Origin: Negativicutes bacterium UBA1444
GTDB taxonomy: Bacteria; Bacillota; Negativicutes; UBA1444
Reading direction: 5' to 3'
DNA: 12,553 nt
NCBI GenBank assembly: GCA_002329525.1
Contig: DCTI01000143.1
Span: 6,477 to 19,029 of the forward strand
Every line of letters starts with the position of its first letter. Within the stretch, counting starts at the first letter, position 1. Below the pieces are notes generated by a model, which was not told the DNA's origin, searched no databases, and saw only the letters and a program-made list of their open reading frames with translations. The translations under genes and the position numbers were made by a program. Shown here one piece after another: positions 1-6,021 of this stretch.

Positions 1-188
1 CGTCCCATCCGCTTTCCCTGCATCGCATCCACGATGCGGCGCTGATGCTGGACTGTTTCTGCCTTGAGTATGGACTGGACCGAATCAGCCGGGAAATTTC
101 CCGAAATGGAGTCTCGGACGAAATCAGTCTGTCCGGTCTGCAATTCTGGATCGACAGCATGGCCACCGGTTCGCCGCAGATTAAATAA
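1..188 (+). CDS. C-terminal end of an unrecognised protein (partial)
   Basis: An open frame enters from the left edge (first whole codon at base 3) and runs 61 codons to a TAA at 186-188. The visible tail is mostly polar, with several His and Cys residues near its start and a closing segment containing GLQFWIDSM. I see no signal peptide, membrane segment or metal-binding motif, and I do not recognise the family. It is accepted as a real gene end because the other two forward frames stop early and because an intrinsic terminator follows 36 bases after the stop. It appears to be the last gene of an upstream unit, separate from the sulfur operon. Confidence 0.55.
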   Translation, partial: SHPLSLHRIHDAALMLDCFCLEYGLDRISREISRNGVSDEISLSGLQFWIDSMATGSPQIK

Positions 189-224
189 GGAACAGAGAAA
201 GAAACAGAACAGAATTTTCTTTGC

Positions 225-259
225 GCAGCAAATCGTCAGTTTGCTGCTTTTTTATTTTT
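225..259 (+). terminator. Intrinsic terminator after the partial gene
   Basis: A perfect 8-bp stem (GCAGCAAA at 225-232, TTTGCTGC at 240-247) with a 7-base loop is followed directly by a T-rich run (248-259). It closes the upstream transcript and separates it from the sulfur operon. Confidence 0.85.
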
Positions 260-263
260 CCAC

Positions 264-278
264 TATCCTCCGAGGATA
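264..278. repeat. 15-bp palindrome upstream of the sulfur operon
   Basis: TATCCTC and GAGGATA flank a single central C. The centre is at 271, about 30 bp from the centre of a second palindrome (296-307), so both could lie on the same DNA face. It could be a regulator half-site pair. As RNA it could form only a weak 5-bp stem before TTTTC, so a secondary terminator is an alternative reading. Confidence 0.5.
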
Positions 279-295
279 TTTTCATGTGTTTTTTC

Positions 296-307
296 CATCC
301 CGGGATG
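296..307. repeat. 12-bp perfect palindrome upstream of the -10 box
   Basis: CATCCCGGGATG is a perfect 12-bp palindrome. If transcription starts about 7 bases after the -10 box at 334-339, its centre lies near -44, close to where a class II activator sits. The binding protein is unknown, and operator function is inference. Confidence 0.45.
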
Positions 308-333
308 CCAGCGAAAGTTATCAGAAAATAGGG

Positions 334-339
334 TATAAT
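334..339 (+). promoter_or_regulatory. -10 box (TATAAT) of the sulfur operon
   Basis: A consensus TATAAT lies 51 bases before the GTG start of the first rhodanese gene. With a 16-18 bp spacer the -35 position (about 310-317) reads as GCGAAA or close to it and does not resemble TTGACA. That fits a promoter needing an activator, and the two upstream palindromes are candidates for its site. Confidence 0.6.
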
Positions 340-390
340 TTTAATGAAATACATGTTCTGTTTTTCACATTTAGTTGAGGAGGAGCCATT

Positions 391-1431
391 GTGCAACGAC
401 TTCATTATTTGCTTGTGTTTGCCGTTCCCATTCTCATGGCGATTGCGGGCTGCGCCAACGTGCCGGGCGGATCACTGCCGCAGTCAAAACAAACCGCCCC
501 ACCGACGGAGACAATGGGTTCAGCTTTTGCGACGTTGCGGCAGGACAGTGAAAAATTTCTGACTGCCAATCGTCCTTTGTTCATTGACGCGCAAGAAGTT
601 TATGAAAAAGTTGTCGTCAAGGCGGATCCTGCCTATTACCTCGTCGACATCCGTGCCGACGAGCATTATGCGAAGCACCACATCCCGGGGTCTATTCACA
701 TCGCGTACGCCGATGCTTGGCGACCAACCAAAACCGACTATCTGCCCCGGGATAAAAAAATCGTCATCATCGATTATTCCGGCCACTCCTCCAGTCAGGT
801 AGCAACCTCCTGGTCGATGCTGGGTCTGGATGTCGTCGTCATGAAACACGGGATGGCCGCTTGGTCCAAAGACAAGGATATTATCGGCGGGTCCCCCCTT
901 CCCTGTGAACCCAAAAACCTGGCAGTTACCAAAGAGTCTGCGATTGCCCCGGATCACGAATTGCCGGTCATGGATGTCAAAGCCGGCACTGCTTGGGAAC
1001 TGTTAAACCTGCGGGCCGAAGCCGCCACAGCCAAGCCGGTGGTGATACAGGCCGATGATGTCTTCGCCAAGGTTACTGCCAAGAGTGTCTTCGTTCTTGA
1101 TATTCGCGCCCCGGAACACTATAGCGCTGGACATATTGCCGGCGCCGTCAACATCCCTTTCCGGCGTCTGGCGGAAGAAGCCAACCTGAAAAAGCTTCCA
1201 ACGGGACAACAAATCGTCGTCGTCTGTTATGACGGACACGCCGCCAGTCAGGCAACTCGCCTGCTGAATCAGCTGGGTTATGATGCGGTGGCTATGCGTG
1301 ACGGCATGAGCGTCTGGACCGGTGACGTAAATGTCATTGGCGCACCGGCGATTGCCTGCGCCATCCCCGAACGCGTGACAGCACAGTTGAATGCGCCTCT
1401 TTCGCCAGGGCCCAGCACGGCCGCCACCTGA
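391..1431 (+). CDS. Lipoprotein with two rhodanese domains, the first lacking the catalytic Cys
   Basis: This is a 346-residue exported lipoprotein. The N-terminus is a short hydrophobic signal ending in a lipobox (IAGC, Cys21 predicted to be lipidated). Two rhodanese-like domains follow. Domain 1 (about 65-165) has the DIRADEHYAKHHIPG signature, but its active-site loop reads IIDYSGHSSS, with Asp128 where the catalytic Cys is expected. Domain 2 (about 218-315) has DIRAPEHYSAGHIAGAVNIP and an intact loop, VVCYDGHAAS, with Cys279. Each domain is followed by another Cys at a matching place (Cys172 and Cys323). Rhodanese domains carry sulfane sulfur on the loop cysteine, so domain 2 is probably active and domain 1 structural or a binding domain. 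The GTG start is chosen because AGGAGG (378-383) lies 7 bases upstream. It is the first gene of the Psr/Phs-like operon, and I infer a sulfur-delivery role on the outer face of the membrane. Confidence 0.85.
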   Translation: MQRLHYLLVFAVPILMAIAGCANVPGGSLPQSKQTAPPTETMGSAFATLRQDSEKFLTANRPLFIDAQEVYEKVVVKADPAYYLVDIRADEHYAKHHIPGSIHIAYADAWRPTKTDYLPRDKKIVIIDYSGHSSSQVATSWSMLGLDVVVMKHGMAAWSKDKDIIGGSPLPCEPKNLAVTKESAIAPDHELPVMDVKAGTAWELLNLRAEAATAKPVVIQADDVFAKVTAKSVFVLDIRAPEHYSAGHIAGAVNIPFRRLAEEANLKKLPTGQQIVVVCYDGHAASQATRLLNQLGYDAVAMRDGMSVWTGDVNVIGAPAIACAIPERVTAQLNAPLSPGPSTAAT

Positions 1432-1445
1432 GGGTAATAGTTGAA

Positions 1446-1461
1446 GCAGCCGGTCGGCTGC
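1446..1461 (+). other. Intercistronic hairpin
   Basis: A perfect 6-bp stem (GCAGCC/GGCTGC) with a GGTC loop lies between the first rhodanese gene and the molybdoenzyme gene. No T-run follows, so it is not a standard terminator. It could be an mRNA processing or stability element. Confidence 0.4.
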
Positions 1462-1505
1462 ATAGAATCACCCGCCAATAATCTTTACCGAAAAGAGGAT
1501 TTGGG

Positions 1506-3734
1506 ATGCGCAACATCAGTCGCCGAACATTTTTGCAGATTGCCGCCGGCACTGCCGCTGCGGGAACTGCCATACCGAAGTTAATGGATATGAAGGCCTT
1601 CAGCGCCGCCATGGCTGACGCACCCGTTACTAAAGTTCCCACCTATTGCAATGGTTGTTCGACGGGTTGCCCGATGTTTGCCTATGTAAAGAACGGTCGG
1701 TTGTGGAAAGTGGAAGGCCACCCCGTAGCCATGAAAAATTATGGCACCTTATGCGCCCGCGCGCATGGCGTAGCCACAGATCTTTATAACAAAGACCGGG
1801 TTCGCCAGCCGATGAAACGCGGGGCCGATGGAAAATTTCAACCGATTTCCTGGGACCAGGCGTTCCAGGAAATCGCCGAAAAATTGACCGGCATTATCGA
1901 CAAGCATACCGGTAATTCGGTGGTCTGGATGGCCCACGGTGGCAAGGAAAGCTATGCCAGCCTGTTTCTGGATGAAATCGGTTCGTCGAATTACATCACC
2001 CATTATTCAACCTGTTTCACCTCCAAAACCAACGCCTGGGACAAAATGGCCGCCAATCAGCTGACCATTGATATTCGCCGGGCAAAATACATGTTGTTCG
2101 CCGGCCGCAATTACGGCGGCGCCATCATTCCCGCCGCCATGAAGCAATTGACGGCGGCCAAGGAACAGGGACGAAAGATCGTCGTAGTCGATCCCCGGCT
2201 CTGTGAATTGGCCAAAATCGCCGATGAATGGATCCCTATCCGGCCGGGAACGGATCTGGCGCTGTTTTTGGGAATCGCCCACACACTGGTCAGCGAAAAT
2301 CTTTACAATAAAACTTTCGTTCAAAAATATGTCTTCGGCTTCGACGAATTTTGGAATGCCAACAAAGACTTCACTGCCGAAAAAGCGGCAGCGATTTGCG
2401 ACATTCCTGCGGCCAAAATCCGGGAAATCGCCCGCGATCTGGCCAAAAATGCCCCGGCGGCCTTTCTGGATCCCGGTTATCATGGATTGCACAACCACTA
2501 TGTTAGCAGCACCCAAATTGCCCAAGCCAATGTCATCGTCAACGCTCTGCTCGGCAATTTCTATCAGCAGGGCGGACTGATGCCATCGGCCCGTCCGGCC
2601 CTCGGCAGTCTCAAGCCTGCCAAACGGCTGCAGCCGGAAAAAGGGCCCCGCATTGACGGTGCCGGCGTCCCCAACGAATATCCGACCGTTGAACCCGGCC
2701 GCGGCATCGCCCAGCATATGCCCGACCGGATTGCCCAGGGAAAAGTCAAGGCCATTTTCATGTATCACTTCAATCCGTTGCGAACAGCGCCGGATCCGGA
2801 GTATCAAAAAAATATCGCCAAAGCCGACTTGGTGGTCACGATCCCGGTTGACTGGAACGAATCCTCCTACTATACAGCCCATTATATCTTGCCGGAGCAC
2901 TATTTCCTGGAACGCATGGAACCTCCGAAACCGGTTTCCGGCAACATCAGCCATGATTTCCCGCAGATTGCCATGCGAATGCCAGCCGTCAAGCCGCTGC
3001 ATGATACAAAGCCGCTGCTGGAAATATTGAAGGGTCTCACCAAAGCGATGAAAATCGATGATCTGTATCCGTTTACAGTTGACGATGAAATCAGCGCCGC
3101 GCTTGCTCCGTTGGGTATCGACGCGAACCGATTAAAGTCCGAAGGCTGTATCGAGTTGCCGACGCCCATTAAACCGGGCTTCCCGGAAAAAGACGGCAAG
3201 CCGGCCTGCGGCACTTTCACCGGCAAAATTGAGTTCACCATCGGCGCGTTCAAACTGCACGGCCGGCCGGGCGTTCCTACCTGGATTCCTCCTCTGGTGG
3301 CACCCAAAGGGGATGATGAATTTCGTCTGATCCATGGCAAACAGCCTTGGCACTCCCACTCCCAGACCAACAACACCCCCTATTTGCTGGCTATGACGAA
3401 GAGTTATCATGGCACCTGGATGTGGATGAACCGCCAGCGGGCTGATAAGTTGGGGATTCGTAACGGTGATACCGCAACTGTCGAATCACGGATCGAATAT
3501 CCGGGCCAACCGGCGCGAATCGTGAGGAAAAATATGCAAGTCAAAGTTACCGAAATGTTGTATCCGGAATGCGTATGGATTCCTTCCGCCCATGGTTGTT
3601 TTTCACCGAACATGACCTACGGGTTCGGGCAGGGAGCCAATTACAACGACTTTGCACCCTCCCGCGTCGAACCGCTATCCGGCGGCTGCATGGTGCAGGA
3701 AGTGATCGTCAAAGTCAGGAAGGGGGCCAGCTGA
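1506..3734 (+). CDS. Tat-exported molybdopterin oxidoreductase, polysulfide/thiosulfate reductase (PsrA/PhsA-like) catalytic subunit
   Basis: This 742-residue protein of the DMSO reductase superfamily is close in length to PsrA/PhsA. The N-terminus carries a twin-arginine signal (SRRTFLQ, residues 5-11) and an Ala-rich hydrophobic stretch, so the enzyme should act outside the cytoplasmic membrane. A [4Fe-4S] site follows: Cys48, Cys51, Cys55 and Cys83. The segment IGSSNYITHYSTCF places Cys170 where the molybdenum ligand lies in Psr/Phs-type enzymes; it is an ordinary TGT codon, not selenocysteine. The C-terminal region (about 610-735) looks like the pterin-binding domain, ending in a GFGQGANYN segment. 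AGAGGAT upstream of 1506 supports the start. The stop overlaps the start of the iron-sulfur subunit gene. Partner genes for an FeS subunit, a TorD chaperone and an NrfD anchor fit a complete respiratory complex, and the rhodanese neighbours favour polysulfide, sulfur or thiosulfate as substrate. Tetrathionate or arsenate reductase cannot be excluded by eye. Confidence 0.85.
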   Translation: MRNISRRTFLQIAAGTAAAGTAIPKLMDMKAFSAAMADAPVTKVPTYCNGCSTGCPMFAYVKNGRLWKVEGHPVAMKNYGTLCARAHGVATDLYNKDRVRQPMKRGADGKFQPISWDQAFQEIAEKLTGIIDKHTGNSVVWMAHGGKESYASLFLDEIGSSNYITHYSTCFTSKTNAWDKMAANQLTIDIRRAKYMLFAGRNYGGAIIPAAMKQLTAAKEQGRKIVVVDPRLCELAKIADEWIPIRPGTDLALFLGIAHTLVSENLYNKTFVQKYVFGFDEFWNANKDFTAEKAAAICDIPAAKIREIARDLAKNAPAAFLDPGYHGLHNHYVSSTQIAQANVIVNALLGNFYQQGGLMPSARPALGSLKPAKRLQPEKGPRIDGAGVPNEYPTVEPGRGIAQHMPDRIAQGKVKAIFMYHFNPLRTAPDPEYQKNIAKADLVVTIPVDWNESSYYTAHYILPEHYFLERMEPPKPVSGNISHDFPQIAMRMPAVKPLHDTKPLLEILKGLTKAMKIDDLYPFTVDDEISAALAPLGIDANRLKSEGCIELPTPIKPGFPEKDGKPACGTFTGKIEFTIGAFKLHGRPGVPTWIPPLVAPKGDDEFRLIHGKQPWHSHSQTNNTPYLLAMTKSYHGTWMWMNRQRADKLGIRNGDTATVESRIEYPGQPARIVRKNMQVKVTEMLYPECVWIPSAHGCFSPNMTYGFGQGANYNDFAPSRVEPLSGGCMVQEVIVKVRKGAS

Positions 3735-4273
3735 TGCCCAGATACGCCATGCTGATCGACCCGGCCAAATGCACCGGCTGCGGCGCCTGCCGCGTTGCCT
3801 GCCAGATGCAATGGCAACTGCCGCCGGACCGATTCTATAATCGCTTGGAGTTTCGTGAAAAGGGAACTTTTCCCAAAGTCCGTCAGGAAATCTTCCCAGT
3901 TCAGTGTATGCACTGCGACAATCCGCCCTGCCAGACGGTCTGTCCCACTAAGGCCACTTATAAAACGGCGGACGGAATCGTTCATGTGAATCCCCAAAAA
4001 TGCATCGGCTGCAAAATGTGCATGACCGCCTGTCCCTACGACGTCCGGCAGCCCAATGAAAAAGGCATCGTGGAAAAATGCCGTTTCTGCGACGACTATG
4101 TGGCCAAAGGCGAACAACCGCCCTGCGTGACGACCTGCATGAACACGGTCCGGGTTTTTGGCGACCTCGATGACCCCAAAAGTGAAATCAGCCTTCTCCT
4201 GGCGGAAAAAGAAGTCTATACCTTGCTGCCGCACATGGGAACAAAACCGCGGATTTTTTATGTCCGAAAATGA
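3734..4273 (+). CDS. Four-cluster [4Fe-4S] electron-transfer subunit (PsrB/DmsB-like)
   Basis: This 179-residue ferredoxin-like protein has sixteen cysteines in four cluster groups: 13/16/19/23, 58/61/66/70, 90/93/96/100 and 116/119/131/135. This is the pattern of PsrB, PhsB and DmsB subunits, which relay electrons from the membrane anchor to the Mo enzyme. It has no signal peptide of its own, so it probably leaves the cell bound to the Tat-exported catalytic subunit. The ATG at 3734 shares one base with the stop of the preceding gene (TGATG), and a purine-rich AGGAAGGGGG lies just upstream, indicating translational coupling. A longer frame upstream is overlap with the catalytic gene and is not used. 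The 3' end overlaps the chaperone gene by 14 bases. Confidence 0.92.
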   Translation: MPRYAMLIDPAKCTGCGACRVACQMQWQLPPDRFYNRLEFREKGTFPKVRQEIFPVQCMHCDNPPCQTVCPTKATYKTADGIVHVNPQKCIGCKMCMTACPYDVRQPNEKGIVEKCRFCDDYVAKGEQPPCVTTCMNTVRVFGDLDDPKSEISLLLAEKEVYTLLPHMGTKPRIFYVRK

Positions 4274-4913
4274 AGCGGCCGCCGAACTCTTTCTGCAATT
4301 AGCTGAATTTTGGCGACCTCCCGACAGCGTTTTTTGGCAGGAGATTGCTGCCGGATCCGTAGATGAAGCCATAGCCAATTTGTCGACGCAAGCCGGTTAT
4401 GGGGCGGCCAACGACATCAGCCGGGAAATATGCCGTGAGTTATTGCCGCCGTTGTCTGCGCTTCAGTATTTTTTTGTTCGGTGTTTTATCGGCATTGGCA
4501 AACAATCGGCGTTGCCAGTTGAATCCGTGTACAAAAAGTGGACGGATGATCCTACGGCCCGTCTGCCGATTGCCGGCAGCACCGGTTATCTGATGGGGGA
4601 TGCCGCGCTCCATGCCCGCTATTTGCTCGATCACTATGGATTCACGATCCCGCCGGACTATCAGATGATGCCTGACCATCTATCCTTGCTGCTGGAATTA
4701 GCCGCATTCCTGCTGCGCCATCGGAGCGATGAGGAATGCCGCCTGTTCTTCTCACAGCATCTTGATTGGCTCGGTCACTTCGTCGACGCGCTTGCGACAA
4801 TGGACACGGAAGGCGATAACGATTGGAAAGCCCGACAGGTTTACTTGTGGAATCTATCCATCTTGCAGCATTCCATTGACAAACACTTGCAAAGAGTTTC
4901 CGTGCCCCTCTGA
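4260..4913 (+). CDS. TorD/DmsD-like chaperone for the molybdoenzyme
   Basis: This 217-residue, mainly helical, soluble protein has the features of the TorD/DmsD/NarJ redox-enzyme maturation family. These are LPVESVYKKW (85-94) and the family-typical MPDHLSLLLELAAFLL segment (137-152, PDH at 138-140). Such proteins bind the twin-arginine leader of their partner enzyme and help insert the Mo cofactor before export, and the adjacent Tat-bearing catalytic subunit is the obvious client. The ATG at 4260 is chosen because the upstream portion of the frame only overlaps the FeS gene. The ribosome binding site is weak (GCGGAT), so expression probably depends on coupling through the 14-base overlap. 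It should stay in the cytoplasm, with no signal or membrane segment. Confidence 0.82.
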   Translation: MSENEAAAELFLQLAEFWRPPDSVFWQEIAAGSVDEAIANLSTQAGYGAANDISREICRELLPPLSALQYFFVRCFIGIGKQSALPVESVYKKWTDDPTARLPIAGSTGYLMGDAALHARYLLDHYGFTIPPDYQMMPDHLSLLLELAAFLLRHRSDEECRLFFSQHLDWLGHFVDALATMDTEGDNDWKARQVYLWNLSILQHSIDKHLQRVSVPL

Positions 4914-4970
4914 TTCAGACTCAACGAAAGTTTCCAACCGCATCATTCGATTTGTCCAAAGTGAAAAAGA

Positions 4971-4977
4971 AAGGGGA
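4971..4977 (+). promoter_or_regulatory. Ribosome binding site deciding the start of the second rhodanese gene
   Basis: AAGGGGA lies 7 bases before the ATG at 4985. The frame is open upstream to a TTG at 4952, but that start lacks a good binding site and would put charged residues before the lipoprotein signal, so ATG 4985 is preferred. Confidence 0.7.
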
Positions 4978-4984
4978 AAATAAA

Positions 4985-5932
4985 ATGTATCAGTTCATGA
5001 ACAAAAAAATGGTCACTTGGGTCGCCCTACTCGTGCTCGTCATCTTCGCCGCCGGCTGCGGCTCCTCGCCGGCACCGGCGCCGAAACCCGCCCCGGCGGC
5101 AGCTCCGGCCGCTCCGGCCGTCGATAAGGTTGCTGAAACCAAGGCGGCCGCTTGGGATGCTTACAAAAAGATGGTCGCGGAAACTACCGCCAAGACGTTC
5201 CCGTTGGATCCGGCCAAAGCCAAGGAAGTTTTGACCGGCAATGAAAGCAAATATCTGATCATCGACCTGCGTTCCGCCGAAGACTATGGAAAAGGCCATG
5301 TCAAGGGCGCGGTCAACATTCCCTTGGCCCAACTCCCGCAGAACCTCGACAAAATGCCGATGGACAAGACGCTAATGCTCTATTGCTATTCCGGACAGAC
5401 ATCGTCCATGACCATGGTGCCGCTCAAGTTCCTGGGTTACAAAGTCGTCTCCATCTCCCGGGGCTTCCCGGCCGTTGAAAAAGCCGGCTTTGCGGTTGAT
5501 ACAACGGCAGTCGCCTTTACGCCGGTAGCCGCCAAAGCTCCTGCGGACGCCAAAGTTGCCGCTGCCCAGGAAGGTTTGAAAGAAACGTTGGACTCGCTGG
5601 CCAAACAATTTGCGGCCAAAACACTCATCGTCCCCGGCAAGGACGTGAAAGCCCTGGTAGACGCCGGAGCTGACAAATACTACATCGTGGATCTCCGCAG
5701 CGCCGAAGATTTCGCCAAAGGCCATGTCAAGGGCGCGGTCAGCGTGCCATTGGCCAAATTGCCCGATGCCATGAAATCGTTCCCGAAGGATAAAACCGTC
5801 GTGCTGTATTGCTACAGCGGCCAGACTGCCGCCATGGCCACTGTCCCCCTGAAAGCTGAAGGCTTTAAGCTGGTTTCCATTTCCACCGGTTTCCCGGGAG
5901 CCGAAGCCGGCGGATTCGCCATCGAGAAATAA
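4985..5932 (+). CDS. Lipoprotein with two tandem active-type rhodanese domains
   Basis: This 315-residue exported lipoprotein has a signal sequence with hydrophobic core at 10-23 and a lipobox (FAAGC, Cys25). An Ala/Pro-rich linker (about 27-46) could hold the protein away from the membrane. Two near-identical rhodanese modules follow, offset by 142 residues. Domain 1 (about 75-170) has DLRSAEDYGKGHVKGAVNIP and loop YCYSGQTSS with Cys134. Domain 2 (about 215-312) has DLRSAEDFAKGHVKGAVSVP and loop YCYSGQTAA with Cys276. Both keep the catalytic cysteine, unlike the first rhodanese protein of the operon. Psr-associated rhodaneses such as Wolinella Sud act as extracytoplasmic sulfur carriers; here the duplication would give a covalent two-domain version. 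It lies between the chaperone and membrane-anchor genes, 71 bases after the former. The function as sulfur donor to the reductase is inferred. Confidence 0.87.
   Translation: MYQFMNKKMVTWVALLVLVIFAAGCGSSPAPAPKPAPAAAPAAPAVDKVAETKAAAWDAYKKMVAETTAKTFPLDPAKAKEVLTGNESKYLIIDLRSAEDYGKGHVKGAVNIPLAQLPQNLDKMPMDKTLMLYCYSGQTSSMTMVPLKFLGYKVVSISRGFPAVEKAGFAVDTTAVAFTPVAAKAPADAKVAAAQEGLKETLDSLAKQFAAKTLIVPGKDVKALVDAGADKYYIVDLRSAEDFAKGHVKGAVSVPLAKLPDAMKSFPKDKTVVLYCYSGQTAAMATVPLKAEGFKLVSISTGFPGAEAGGFAIEK
5291..5315 (+). repeat. 25-bp direct repeat, copy 1 (within rhodanese domain 1)
   Basis: This stretch is identical base for base with 5717-5741 and encodes KGHVKGAV. The copies are exactly 426 bases (142 codons) apart, marking the in-frame duplication that produced the two rhodanese domains. 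Confidence 0.85.
5717..5741 (+). repeat. 25-bp direct repeat, copy 2 (within rhodanese domain 2)
   Basis: This is the second copy of the repeat at 5291-5315. Identity across synonymous positions suggests recent duplication, gene conversion or shared codon bias. Confidence 0.85.
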
Positions 5933-5957
5933 CCAAGTTTTCAACTCCTTTATAGAC

Positions 5958-5989
5958 CGGCAGGGGCGTTGTTTCCAGCGTCCCTGTCG
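5958..5989 (+). other. Intercistronic hairpin before the membrane-anchor gene
   Basis: The arms 5958-5968 and 5979-5989 pair over 11 positions, including two G-U pairs, around a 10-base loop. No T-run follows, so complete termination is unlikely. It may protect the upstream message or lower expression of the downstream anchor gene relative to the rhodanese. Confidence 0.55.
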
Positions 5990-6021
5990 ATTCCTGAATC
6001 CGGCTGTGGGAGGATCACGCG

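Noticed and set aside
64..378. Plus-strand open frame over the upstream gene end and intergenic region
   Set aside because: It runs through the terminator hairpin and promoter, has no binding site, and is out of frame with the real gene end.
2007..3002. Long minus-strand open frame (331 codons) opposite the molybdoenzyme gene
   Set aside because: The + strand frame has clear Tat, FeS and Mo-ligand motifs, while the antisense translation shows no recognisable domain and has no evident ribosome binding site. It is a by-product of codon usage.
1506..3734. Formate dehydrogenase as identity of the molybdoenzyme
   Set aside because: There is no selenocysteine or the Cys-His pair expected at the Mo site; the HYSTC motif with TorD, NrfD and rhodanese neighbours fits the Psr/Phs class better.
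3641..4378. Minus-strand open frame (245 codons) opposite the FeS-subunit gene
   Set aside because: The + strand frame has sixteen cluster cysteines, so this is its shadow.
4952..4984. TTG at 4952 as start of the second rhodanese gene
   Set aside because: It lacks a good binding site, and the added charged residues would precede a normal lipoprotein signal beginning at ATG 4985.
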